NCBI GenBank assembly: GCA_019058165.1
Contig: JAHLVZ010000014.1
Coordinates: 1-43,227 of the forward strand
DNA from: Candidatus Heimdallarchaeota archaeon
GTDB taxonomy: Archaea > Asgardarchaeota > Heimdallarchaeia > JABLTI01
DNA: 43,227 bases
Direction: 5' to 3'
Part shown: piece by piece, positions 16,322 to 24,246 of the stretch
Layout: each line of letters opens with the position of its first letter
Position numbering within the stretch: the stretch's first letter is position 1
The notes under the pieces: model-generated
Database searches by the model: none
Told to the model about the DNA's origin: nothing
What the model saw: the letters and a program-made list of their open reading frames with translations, nothing else
Position numbers and translations under genes: made by a program

Positions 16322-16948
16322 TCATTTCTTTTGTAGTATGTAATCAATTGTGACACTTTGGCATTTTTCATCGTTGTGTTTATACTCGAAGCTTGATATG
16401 CCCTTATGTAATAAAAGAAGATTTTTGAAAAGCTCATCCGGCTCATCATTGTTGTAAAAGGAGTGAAAAGTATCATCAAAACCATGTTTGTCTACTTCAG
16501 AGAAATCCAACATTTCATTATCTCCTATATCATTTCCCCATTTCAATCCTGTGGAATCAGTAGATTGAAAATTGATGTATAGCAAACCACCTTTCCTAAG
16601 CACTCGTAGCATTTCTTTAATTGCCTTAATGGTTCCCGCTTTGGTAATATGCATAATAGAATGATATGAATATACAAAGCTAAAGGATTCATCTTCAAAT
16701 GGTAATTTTCGCATATCAGCTTTGACAATTTTGTAATCAAGATTATTTTCTTCTGCATATTTTTGTGCTCTCTCTATCTGAGTATCAGAAATTTCCACTC
16801 CGTGTGCTTCATACCCTCGTTCACTAAAAACTGCTATTTTAGGTTTGGATCCACCAGCACCACAATCCAATATCTTCTTCTCGAAATCACTTTTTTCAGT
16901 GAATTCAATAAATCTCTCAATTTCCTGTGGAATAGTAAAAGTAACCAT
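16322..16948 (-). CDS. Class I SAM-dependent methyltransferase, cassette copy B
   Basis: 208 residues, closely similar to the copy at 10385-11041 (identical first 15 residues and motif I ILDCGAGGS; FQSTDS, GDNEMLD and TFHSFYNNDE conserved). It ends at ILQKK with TGA 12 bp before the repeat. The SGGPSAI tail of copy A is still encoded but in another frame, so the extra tail is dispensable. The ~60 bp upstream of the ATG is nearly identical to copy A, so the promoter travelled with the gene. The substrate is unknown. Confidence 0.85.
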   Translation of the reverse strand: MVTFTIPQEIERFIEFTEKSDFEKKILDCGAGGSKPKIAVFSERGYEAHGVEISDTQIERAQKYAEENNLDYKIVKADMRKLPFEDESFSFVYSYHSIMHITKAGTIKAIKEMLRVLRKGGLLYINFQSTDSTGLKWGNDIGDNEMLDFSEVDKHGFDDTFHSFYNNDEPDELFKNLLLLHKGISSFEYKHNDEKCQSVTIDYILQKK

Positions 16949-17050
16949 AGTATTTCATCTTAGTTTTAATGTTTTTAAGTTGTTTTTTACTCTAGAAAAT
17001 GACATTTGATTTTCCAAAATAATTCATAGATATTTTCATTGTATATTCCT

Positions 17051-17077
17051 GAAACTAATCGTGTTGGGTCCCCTACT
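17051..17077 (+). repeat. tRNA-tail repeat copy 9 (strongly degraded)
   Basis: CTAATCGTGTTGGGTCCCCTACT followed by ACTTCTTTTC aligns with the consensus tail and its pyrimidine stretch. It occupies the same place relative to methyltransferase copy B as repeat 5 does to copy A, which supports common descent. Confidence 0.55.
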
Positions 17078-17145
17078 ACTTCTTTTCTTGAGAATACTTT
17101 TATTAGGAAACTAATTTGTTTATAACATCTTTCAGAGGAATTTCT

Positions 17146-18822
17146 TTGTCATCTACTACTCAAAAAAAGCTTCAAAAGATTGAACAACTATTAATTCACG
17201 GGGAATTTCAAAAAGCACTTGACGAAATTGCAGAAGGGTTGAAAACAAAGGATAACAAGAATGAAGACAAACTTGCTTTTCTCGTTCACAAAAGTGATAT
17301 TCGGAATGAATTAGGCAAGCATTTAGAAGCTTTAGAATTGGTAGATGAAGTGCTTAAGGAAAGTAAGAAGTTAGATAACAATTTAATCATAATAGATTCA
17401 TTCATACAAAAAGTAATTGCTCTCTATTATACTACTGGGGAATTTAATGAAGGTTTAAGCTATATAGAGAAAGGATTGAAGTTATTAAAGAAAACCCCCA
17501 ACATCCACCCAAAAGAGCTTGCAAAACGAAAAAGCATGTTGCTTCATTGGAATGGGTTAGTTGTTTATCAATTAGGTGATTTTGAAAAGAATAAAGAATT
17601 ATTACAAGAAAGTCTCCTCTTTGCTGAGAAAAGCGGAAACAAACGAATTATTGCTCGTTGTTTATCATTCCTTGGTTTCTTTTTAAGAGATGACGAAAAA
17701 CAAAATGAGTACTTTGATAGAGCATACAAAACGGCTGTAGAAATTGGCAATAAGCTAGAATTAGCTGCATATTGCATAACTTATGGGTATATTTTAGGTA
17801 AAAGGAGAGAATTTGATAAATCCTTCAAAACATACGAGAAAGGATTTTCTCTTATGGATGAAATAGGTTCAACATTATATTATATTGCGTATAACGATTT
17901 AGGACTTATTTATAGAGCAAATTATCAGTTAGATAAAGCATTGGAATGTTTTCAGAAATCGATGGAAGGGTTTGCAATGGGTAAACATATTACCCTAAAT
18001 CATGTTGCTTATACTTACTTCTTGAAATACGATCTTGAGAAGGCGCAAGAATACTATCTGAAATCATTGAAACTTTGCGAGGAAAAAAATGAAAGAAAAG
18101 CATTACCTAATGTACTTTTTAATCTCATTTTGATTTCTATTGAATTAAAGAACCTAAATAAAGCACAACAATATTTAGGACGACTAGAACAAATTAGCAT
18201 CGAAACTGGTTTTGAGCGAATTAATCGGTTATACCGTTATGCTTCCATCCTTCTATTAAAAACAAGCAGTGATTTTAATGATTGGGGGCAAGCAGAAGAT
18301 TTATTGGAGGAAATGCTAAAAGAAGATAATTTACCTTCAAAGTGGCGGTTAGATGTCTTATATAATCTAATAGAGATTCGTATAAAAGGGCTCCAACTCT
18401 CTCCAAGCGAAGAATCATTGAAAAAAGCACAAAAATGGTTAACTCATTTAGAAACTGAAGCTGAAGCACAACAACATCATTGGCTCCAAGCTAATGTGTA
18501 TCGGTTACAATCACAACTTGCATTAGTGGAATTAGATATCAATAGAGCAATCGAATTTTTGGATAAAGCTAATGTCATAGCTGACGAAATAGAAGTGAAA
18601 ATACTGAAGAAAGGGATAAAGGAAGACCGTGAGAAGATTGATCAACAATTTGCAATGCTGAAGAAATACCAGGAACAACAGGCTTCCATAAGTGAAAGAG
18701 TAAAAATTGTTTCTTTAGAAAGTACAGTTGATGATATAAAACAAGAAACTGTGCTTGAAGAACGAGACAAAGAAACAGGAGAAGTTATTGAGTATCGGAA
18801 ACTCTTCGCTTTGAAGATTTAA
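17146..18822 (+). CDS. TPR-repeat protein
   Basis: 558 residues. At least ten tetratricopeptide units are visible, e.g. GEFQKALDEIAEGLK, GKHLEALELVDEVLKE, GEFNEGLSYIEKGLKL, YQLDKALECFQKSMEG and DLEKAQEYYLKSLKL, ending in a charged coiled region. There is no enzymatic domain; probably a cytoplasmic scaffold. The start is TTG 17146 with GAGG seven bases upstream; an in-frame TTG at 17116 has no such site. The gene is on the plus strand, unlike the preceding cassettes, and its stop lies 4 bp before the next repeat, so its 3' end also abuts a tRNA tail. Confidence 0.8.
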   Translation: MSSTTQKKLQKIEQLLIHGEFQKALDEIAEGLKTKDNKNEDKLAFLVHKSDIRNELGKHLEALELVDEVLKESKKLDNNLIIIDSFIQKVIALYYTTGEFNEGLSYIEKGLKLLKKTPNIHPKELAKRKSMLLHWNGLVVYQLGDFEKNKELLQESLLFAEKSGNKRIIARCLSFLGFFLRDDEKQNEYFDRAYKTAVEIGNKLELAAYCITYGYILGKRREFDKSFKTYEKGFSLMDEIGSTLYYIAYNDLGLIYRANYQLDKALECFQKSMEGFAMGKHITLNHVAYTYFLKYDLEKAQEYYLKSLKLCEEKNERKALPNVLFNLILISIELKNLNKAQQYLGRLEQISIETGFERINRLYRYASILLLKTSSDFNDWGQAEDLLEEMLKEDNLPSKWRLDVLYNLIEIRIKGLQLSPSEESLKKAQKWLTHLETEAEAQQHHWLQANVYRLQSQLALVELDINRAIEFLDKANVIADEIEVKILKKGIKEDREKIDQQFAMLKKYQEQQASISERVKIVSLESTVDDIKQETVLEERDKETGEVIEYRKLFALKI

Positions 18823-18826
18823 CTGG

Positions 18827-18862
18827 TGCTGGTCGCGTGTTCAAATCGCGCTGGGCCCACCA
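18827..18862 (+). repeat. tRNA-tail repeat copy 10
   Basis: TGCTGGTCGCGTG, T-loop TTCAAAT, CGCGC, TGGGCCC, ACCA: an exact consensus match, followed by CTTTTTATTTT. Best-preserved copy together with copy 7. Confidence 0.92.
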
Positions 18863-18913
18863 CTTTTTATTTTGAAACAGCAATTTCCAAATTATTATTG
18901 CTTATGTCGTTTG

Positions 18914-19093
18914 AAGCATAGCTTAATAAAGCATGAAAAACCGCTTTCCTTTGTATACATTTAATGAAACATTGAGATAGGAATGAAGTGGTTTTTGGTA
19001 ATTAATCTTTTAGTTTGATTTCTTGAAATTTAATCTTTAAACTTATTTTTCCGTTTATTTATGTATAACACATATATTTGGTGAAAAAACAAA
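18914..19093 (+). promoter_or_regulatory. Conserved leader of zinc-ribbon gene (copy in array)
   Basis: About 180 bp aligning with 36239-36416. Shared blocks are AAGCATAGCTT; GATAGGAATGAAGTGGTTTT then GTAATTAA; AATCTTTAAACTTATTTT (TATA-like); and TATAACAC..ATATTTGGTGAAAA. GGTG sits ~10 bp before the ATG. Such length of conservation exceeds a minimal promoter, so a regulatory leader is possible. Confidence 0.5.
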
Positions 19094-19252
19094 ATGAGTA
19101 GATACGGTAATTATGACAGACCCCCAAGAGAAATGCACAAGGTAACTTGCGCAGATTGCGGAAACGAAGCAGAAGTTCCATTCAAACCAGATGGTACACG
19201 ACCTGTATACTGTCAAGATTGTTACAAAAAACGAAAACCAAGTAGATATTAG
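19094..19252 (+). CDS. Zinc-ribbon microprotein, CxxC-x17-CxxC type
   Basis: 52 residues: MSRYGNYDRPPREMHKVTC start, CADCG knuckle at 19-23, VPFKPDG, RPVYCQDCY at 36-44, basic end KKRKPSRY. The two CxxC pairs 17 residues apart make a zinc ribbon of a family common in archaea and candidate phyla; proposed roles are RNA/ribosome or protein interaction, unproven. The paralogue at 36417-36575 differs at only a few positions. It forms the smallest cassette in the array (about 0.5 kb). Confidence 0.85.
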   Translation: MSRYGNYDRPPREMHKVTCADCGNEAEVPFKPDGTRPVYCQDCYKKRKPSRY

Positions 19253-19286
19253 AATAAAAATATCTATGAATCATTCCTAGATGAAT

Positions 19287-19308
19287 TATAACTTCATTTT
19301 AAGTTATA
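19287..19308 (+). terminator. Stem-loop after zinc-ribbon gene (array copy)
   Basis: TATAACTT, loop CATTTT, AAGTTATA. The stem is kept at the other copy (36611-36631) while the loop differs, which suggests selection on the hairpin. Probably a transcript end or stability element. Confidence 0.5.
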
Positions 19309-19351
19309 TTTCATACTAGTTTTTTTTTATCACAAGATTTAATTTAATCCT

Positions 19352-19385
19352 AAGATCGCATGTTCTAACCGCGCTGGGTCCATCA
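19352..19385 (+). repeat. tRNA-tail repeat copy 11 (diverged)
   Basis: AAGATCGCATG, T-loop TTCTAAC, CGCGC, TGGGTCC, ATCA. Consensus positions are recognisable; the T-stem has one mismatch and CCA is mutated to TCA. Confidence 0.65.
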
Positions 19386-19487
19386 TTTCTATTTTAAATT
19401 AGTCTAATGAACGAATTTTTCTTTTACAAGACTTATAGGATTCATTTTTAGATGTTATAATCTAAAGCGATTAGGTTGGGATAGTTT

Positions 19488-20219
19488 TTGCTTTTAGAAA
19501 ATATGACATCAAGTGAAGTAAAAGAATATCTAAAGAAAAATACTGTAATAATCATACCAGTCGGTGCTACAGAACAACATGGTCCTGCAAATCCTTTGGG
19601 GACTGATTTTTTCACAGCACAATATCTTGCCAGAGAAGCAAGTAAAAAAGCTAAGATAATCTGCGCTCCAACAATTCCTATAGGTATATCTGAGTCTCAT
19701 AAACAATTTGCTGGTTCCTTGTGGGTAAGACCTGAGGTGTATAAAGAATTAATGAGACAGTATATCCAAAGTGTTCTTCATCATGGTTTTACCAAAATAA
19801 TAATAATAAATGGTCATGGTGGAAATAGCGCTACTTTGAAACAAATAGCTCATGAAATTTTTTATGATAAAGAGATTCGAGTTGCTACCCCAGATGCTTT
19901 AGAATTCTTTGATCTAAAATTAGTTTCCGAACTTTTTCCTGGTTTTATCTTCATGCATGCTGAAGCAATTGAAACATCCATAAATCTCGCTATTAATCCA
20001 TCTTTAGTAAAAGAAGAAGAATTAACAAATGTTGCTAAACCACCGGAAGTTTGGGGATTACATATTAATAATATTTCATTACCAGCTCATATTACTGAAT
20101 TTGCTCCAGATGGAATTGTGGGTTCATTAGAGAATATTAGTAAAGAATCAGGTAAGACAATCCTAAAGTCAGCAATTGACAATCTAGTAAAATTCATAGA
20201 AGATTTTCGTAACTTTTAA
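19488..20219 (+). CDS. Creatininase-family amidohydrolase
   Basis: 243 residues, the normal family length. Metal-site motifs: ATEQHG (E29, H31), GTD (D40), NGHGGN (H110) and HAEAIETS (~157-164). The family includes creatinine amidohydrolase, MftE-like peptidases and riboflavin-pathway FAPy deformylase; the NGHGGN form fits the archaeal/MftE branch, so the true substrate is open. The start is TTG 19488, giving the family-typical LLENMTSSEV; ATG 19503 is possible. Alone in its cassette between repeats 11 and 12. Confidence 0.85.
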   Translation: MLLENMTSSEVKEYLKKNTVIIIPVGATEQHGPANPLGTDFFTAQYLAREASKKAKIICAPTIPIGISESHKQFAGSLWVRPEVYKELMRQYIQSVLHHGFTKIIIINGHGGNSATLKQIAHEIFYDKEIRVATPDALEFFDLKLVSELFPGFIFMHAEAIETSINLAINPSLVKEEELTNVAKPPEVWGLHINNISLPAHITEFAPDGIVGSLENISKESGKTILKSAIDNLVKFIEDFRNF

Positions 20220-20260
20220 TATCAGACTAGAAAAACCTAGCAATCTTATCGTTCAATGAT

Positions 20261-20286
20261 TTCTTTAAATCGTGCTGTATCCACCA
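20261..20286 (+). repeat. tRNA-tail repeat copy 12 (diverged)
   Basis: TTTAAATCGTGC, TGTATCC, ACCA, CTTC. The T-stem 5' strand is lost and the acceptor strand altered; recognised by position and the AAATCG-GCTG-CCACCAC frame. Confidence 0.6.
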
Positions 20287-20416
20287 CTTCTCTAAATTTA
20301 TAGTGAACGATTTTTAAATTACATTTTACTAAATCAATTTGGAAAACACTTACATCAGATTTTTGGGTTGGTTTTTATAATAAAACAAATAATACAAATC
20401 ACTTGCAGGAAAAGTT

Positions 20417-22450
20417 GTGTTATATTTGTCAATTAAGAAAAAAACCATTGTATTTGTGTTCATGATAATAGGAATAATTTTGACTATTAATACAGTTTCT
20501 AATAATGGTCAATTATCACAGAAGAATTCATTTAATAAGTATGATACTTTAAAAATAAATGATTTATTTAATGATTATGAGAATTCATTACTTCCTTCCG
20601 ATATTTCAAATCAAACTGAATTAGCGATTTTTCTTGATGAATACATTTCAGATCAATTAGATCAATACAATATTGTTGGAATGACAATTTCATTTGTTAA
20701 AGATAATGAAATATTTTTTGCTAAAGGATATGGAAATAGGACATTAGCACCTGTCGCTAAACCAGTTATCGCTAATCAAACATTGTTTAGAATAGGTTCT
20801 ATTTCTAAGACTTTTACAGCTGTAGCAGTTCTACAATTAGTGGAAGATGGCATTCTTGATCTTGATACAGATGTCAATAGTTATTTGACTGCCTTTAAAA
20901 TACCTGATACCTATTCCGACCCAATTACATTGAGACATCTTTTAACGCATACTGCTGGTTTTGAAGAAAAGGCTTATCCTTCAATATTCTCTTCGCCATT
21001 AGGTATACCACCTCTGGAAGATTTTGTTATTGAGATACTTCCGGATAGAGTGCATTCTCCAGGTGTTATTACTTCATACTCAAATTATGGATTTACATTA
21101 GCAGGATACATCGTTCAAGAAATGTCTGGAAAGTTATTTGAACAGTATATTGAGGATGAAATATTTATTCCTTTAGGACAAAACAGCAGTACATTTAGAG
21201 AACCATTGCCTGCTAATTTGAGCTTGAATATGTCAACTGGTTACAATGAATTTGGTCAAGTTGGTTATTTTGAATATTTATCTGTGCCACCTGCTGGTTC
21301 ATGCAGCTCTACTGCAACAGATATGGCTAAATTTATGATTGCTTTGTTAGATAATGGCTATTATAATGGTACACAGATTTTATTGAATGAAACTGTGCAA
21401 ATGATGCAAGAAGAGCATTTCACTACTCATCCTAATCTTCCTGGAGCAAATCTAGGGTTATATGAGATGGATACACACAATGAACACATAATTGGACATG
21501 GAGGAGATACAGTCTTCTTCCATAGTTTGATGGCATTATTTCCTGATGATAATTTTGGTTTCTTCATATCTTATAATAGTAGAGGAGGGTCTATTGCTCG
21601 TGATGAATTCTTCGATGATTTCATGGATCGATTCTATCCCTATATAAATGAGATTAATCCAATGAATGGCTTTGATAAAGGATTAAGGCAATTTAATGGT
21701 CTTTATTGTACTACAAGAAGGTTTTACTCGGATAAAACAATTCACCCATTAAATTATAGACCTTATGAAATTATTGAATATGATTATTTAGCTGATGCTT
21801 TTAGAATTGTAACCAATAATGGATATCTCGAAATGTTAGGCTTGCAATTTGTTCAAATAGAACCTGATTATTTTGTAGAAACAACTGGTCAATACGATTA
21901 TAAAATTGCTTTTATAAGAAATGAGAATGGACGTATTACGAACTTTTATTCAACATTCACTATACCCCTCGTTTCCTTTGAACGGCTTCACCCATTATAC
22001 GTTACTCCTGAAGGATTGAATCTAATTCTATTTCTCGTCATTTTAATATCTTTTATTTTCTCAATTATTTGGGGTATTCTAGCTCTTATCCGAGTAAAAA
22101 AGCGTAAAGATAAGATTGCTATATTTCCTACAATTGCTAAATGGCTAAATTTTGGATTGGTAATTTTCTCTATTGTGCCTTTTATCTTCATAATTACAAA
22201 AATTTATTCCACAGTTCTACTTGCACAAGATCCCTATGATGGTTTAAACAGCTTAATTATTTTTCCAATCATTGCTTTGATACTAATAGCTGGAATGACA
22301 ATTTTTAGCATTCTATCTTGGTTTGGAATAGGTAATATTGACAAAAAACCATATTGGAAATTGTGGGAAAGGATTTCGTATTCAGCTTTAACAATACTAA
22401 GCTATTCACTCATTGCATTTTTTGTTCTTTGGAATATCTTTGGCTACTAA
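20417..22450 (+). CDS. Beta-lactamase-fold serine hydrolase with membrane domain
   Basis: 677 residues. N-terminal membrane anchor (~8-25), then a class C beta-lactamase/PBP4*-like domain (~65-400): SISK (S128-K131) nucleophile/base pair, SYSNYG as the Y-x-N motif, and HGGDT as the third motif. The C-terminal third (~530-677) has four transmembrane segments. Related proteins are D-aminopeptidases, esterases or peptidases; the active domain should be outside the cell. The GTG start at 20417 has AGGA ~8 bp upstream. Last cassette of the array; its stop lies ~50 bp before repeat 13. Confidence 0.85.
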   Translation: MLYLSIKKKTIVFVFMIIGIILTINTVSNNGQLSQKNSFNKYDTLKINDLFNDYENSLLPSDISNQTELAIFLDEYISDQLDQYNIVGMTISFVKDNEIFFAKGYGNRTLAPVAKPVIANQTLFRIGSISKTFTAVAVLQLVEDGILDLDTDVNSYLTAFKIPDTYSDPITLRHLLTHTAGFEEKAYPSIFSSPLGIPPLEDFVIEILPDRVHSPGVITSYSNYGFTLAGYIVQEMSGKLFEQYIEDEIFIPLGQNSSTFREPLPANLSLNMSTGYNEFGQVGYFEYLSVPPAGSCSSTATDMAKFMIALLDNGYYNGTQILLNETVQMMQEEHFTTHPNLPGANLGLYEMDTHNEHIIGHGGDTVFFHSLMALFPDDNFGFFISYNSRGGSIARDEFFDDFMDRFYPYINEINPMNGFDKGLRQFNGLYCTTRRFYSDKTIHPLNYRPYEIIEYDYLADAFRIVTNNGYLEMLGLQFVQIEPDYFVETTGQYDYKIAFIRNENGRITNFYSTFTIPLVSFERLHPLYVTPEGLNLILFLVILISFIFSIIWGILALIRVKKRKDKIAIFPTIAKWLNFGLVIFSIVPFIFIITKIYSTVLLAQDPYDGLNSLIIFPIIALILIAGMTIFSILSWFGIGNIDKKPYWKLWERISYSALTILSYSLIAFFVLWNIFGY

Positions 22451-22499
22451 CATTCAGTCTTGTTTTTGTTTTTTAATGCTTAGCTTAAATGGATTACTG

Positions 22500-22523
22500 T
22501 ATCAAATCGCGCTGGGCCCACCA
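22500..22523 (+). repeat. tRNA-tail repeat copy 13 (right end of array)
   Basis: ATCAAATCGCGC, TGGGCCC and ACCA, then CTTCTTTT: intact from the T-loop on. No further copy is seen to the right, so it marks the array's right border. Confidence 0.8.
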
Positions 22524-22663
22524 CTTCTTTTACCGTTTAATTAAGAATCCTTTTAATTTGTAAAGAAGCAAGTTAATCAATATCGTATAGATGGCATTAA
22601 ACTGATTACCACCTATTTTTAATCATATTATTGAAGATAGTTTACAATTGGAGAATTCTAACT

Positions 22664-24148
22664 TTGAAGAAGAAAGTAGCTGTTATTGGAGCTGGTATTG
22701 CTGGTCTATCTGCCGGAGCTTATTTACAAAAATTAGGTTTCGAAACTGAAATCTTTGAAGCCCACTCCAAAGCAGGAGGTCTTTGTGCTTGGTGGGATCG
22801 AAAAGGATTCACAATTGATGGATGCATACATTGGTCACCTGGTTTTAAATCAACAGGTGATATGTACTCTCTTTGGAGAGATGTTATTCCTTTTGATGAT
22901 TCAGATATTCATTTCTTTAATGAGCTCTATCAAGTTGTTGATCCGGATGGCGAAGCATTTAGAGCTTTTATTGATATTAATAAACTTGAAGAAGAAATGC
23001 TTAGAATAGCTCCCGAAGATAGAAAACAGATTCGAAGATTCGTAAAACTAGTTCGAAAATTTGAACGAATTGTTATTCCCTATCTGAAACCTTTCAAACT
23101 GATGACTTTTAAAGAAAAATTAGCTTTCATATCTAATCTTCTGACTCGAGGACGACTTATTCTGAAATTATCAAGGATGACATGTGCAGATTATGGTGAA
23201 AAATTCCTAAATCCATTATTGAAGAGATTCTTTAACGCTAGTTATCTACCGCTCTTACCATTTATCACAATAGTAGTTAATTCCAATTGGATGGTCAAGG
23301 AAGGAGTTGGCTATCCTTTAGGCGGTTCTCGAAAATTAGTAGATTTGATGGTCGAGGAATTTGAGAAAACAGGTGGTAAGATAAATTATAGCTCAACAGT
23401 TGAGAAAATTATCATTGAAGGAAAACAAGCTAAGGGATTAAAAACGAAAAATGGGGAGACACATTATTTCGATTATATTGTTTCAGCAAATGATAGTCAT
23501 GAAACCTTGAAAAAGCTAATTGGAAAAGAACATGTAAATAATAAAATTCGGAAATGGCTTATCAATACTAAAGCAGATACTCTGTCTGGATTTTTCATAT
23601 CAATTGGTTTCAAAGGGAATGATTTTAATGGTAATGGTCATCGAGTATTCTTCAAAACTGAAGAACCAATTATGATCAGCAAAACCCAGGAATTAACAGA
23701 GCTTGAAGTAACAAGTTATGATTTTGATCCTTCAGCTGCTCCAGAAGGACATTCATTATTAACAATATTCTTTTACACAGATGAAGGTCGCTATTGGATC
23801 GATTTAAGAGAGCAAGATAAGACTGCTTACAACAAAGAAAAGCAAAGAATACTTGATGAGGTTATTAATAGATTTGAAAAGCAATTCGGTGAAATTAGAG
23901 ATAAAATTGTCTTCACTGACATTGCTACTCCCGCCACCTTTAAGAGATATACCCGAAATTGGAAAGGTGGAATACATGGTTGGTATATAACCCCAAAAAT
24001 ATTCAAGAAAGTTATACCAAAAACAGTTAGTGGTCTGAAAAACTTTTATATGACAGGGCATTGGACTGAATCTTATGGTGGACTAACTAATTGCCTTAAA
24101 GGCGGTCGACATATTGCCCAACTTATAGATCATGATTTTCAAAAATAA
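22664..24148 (+). CDS. FAD-dependent oxidoreductase, phytoene desaturase/CrtI-like (COG1233)
   Basis: 494 residues. N-terminal dinucleotide-binding motif VAVIGAGIAGLSAG followed by EIFEAHSKAGGLC, the CrtI/carotenoid isomerase signature, and the C-terminal FAD motif NFYMTGHWTESYGGL. The central region has the family's substrate-domain features (GVGYPLGGSRKLVDLM). The product could be a carotenoid desaturase/isomerase or a lipid-geranylgeranyl reductase-like enzyme; the substrate cannot be fixed. The start is TTG 22664 with GGAG ~9 bp upstream; TTG 22631 is in frame without a site. A flavoprotein gene follows after 98 bp. Confidence 0.85.
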   Translation: MKKKVAVIGAGIAGLSAGAYLQKLGFETEIFEAHSKAGGLCAWWDRKGFTIDGCIHWSPGFKSTGDMYSLWRDVIPFDDSDIHFFNELYQVVDPDGEAFRAFIDINKLEEEMLRIAPEDRKQIRRFVKLVRKFERIVIPYLKPFKLMTFKEKLAFISNLLTRGRLILKLSRMTCADYGEKFLNPLLKRFFNASYLPLLPFITIVVNSNWMVKEGVGYPLGGSRKLVDLMVEEFEKTGGKINYSSTVEKIIIEGKQAKGLKTKNGETHYFDYIVSANDSHETLKKLIGKEHVNNKIRKWLINTKADTLSGFFISIGFKGNDFNGNGHRVFFKTEEPIMISKTQELTELEVTSYDFDPSAAPEGHSLLTIFFYTDEGRYWIDLREQDKTAYNKEKQRILDEVINRFEKQFGEIRDKIVFTDIATPATFKRYTRNWKGGIHGWYITPKIFKKVIPKTVSGLKNFYMTGHWTESYGGLTNCLKGGRHIAQLIDHDFQK

Positions 24149-24246
24149 AAAACTTGATTTTATCCTCTTCCTTTTCTTTCTTAAATTTTAGGAATAAAAG
24201 GTAAGCTATAATACTAGAGCACAAAAACAGACAGTGAGGTTTACAG

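Larger units (their letters stand above)
4801..22523 (+). mobile_element. tRNA-tail cassette array (integron-like, no integrase seen)
   Basis: Thirteen direct copies of a tRNA 3' end divide this 17.7 kb into about twelve units of 0.5-3.8 kb. The consensus has ACTGCTGGTCGCGTG, T-loop TTCAAAT, CGCGC, TGGGCCC, ACCA and a CTTYTTTT tail. It corresponds to tRNA positions ~39-76 of a tRNA with a GGGCCCA acceptor (not present intact in the window) and its terminator. All copies point the same way regardless of gene orientation. Most units hold one ORF with its own upstream leader. Tyrosine integrases of archaeal elements commonly use this part of tRNA genes as att sites; that these are att sites is inferred. 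No integrase, transposase or replication gene lies in the array. Confidence 0.75.

Noticed and set aside
16270..16485. Minus-strand frame across repeat copy 8 ending GGPSAIGTRNQQ
   Set aside because: It is an alternative frame of the methyltransferase copy B gene; it matters only as evidence that the repeat-encoded tail lost its frame.
19488..20219. Assignment as true creatininase (creatinine degradation)
   Set aside because: The NGHGGN form is shared by several branches; without other creatine genes nearby only the family level is supported.
4801..22523. CRISPR array
   Set aside because: Repeat spacing is 0.5-3.8 kb and the spacers are whole genes; no short regular spacers or Cas genes.
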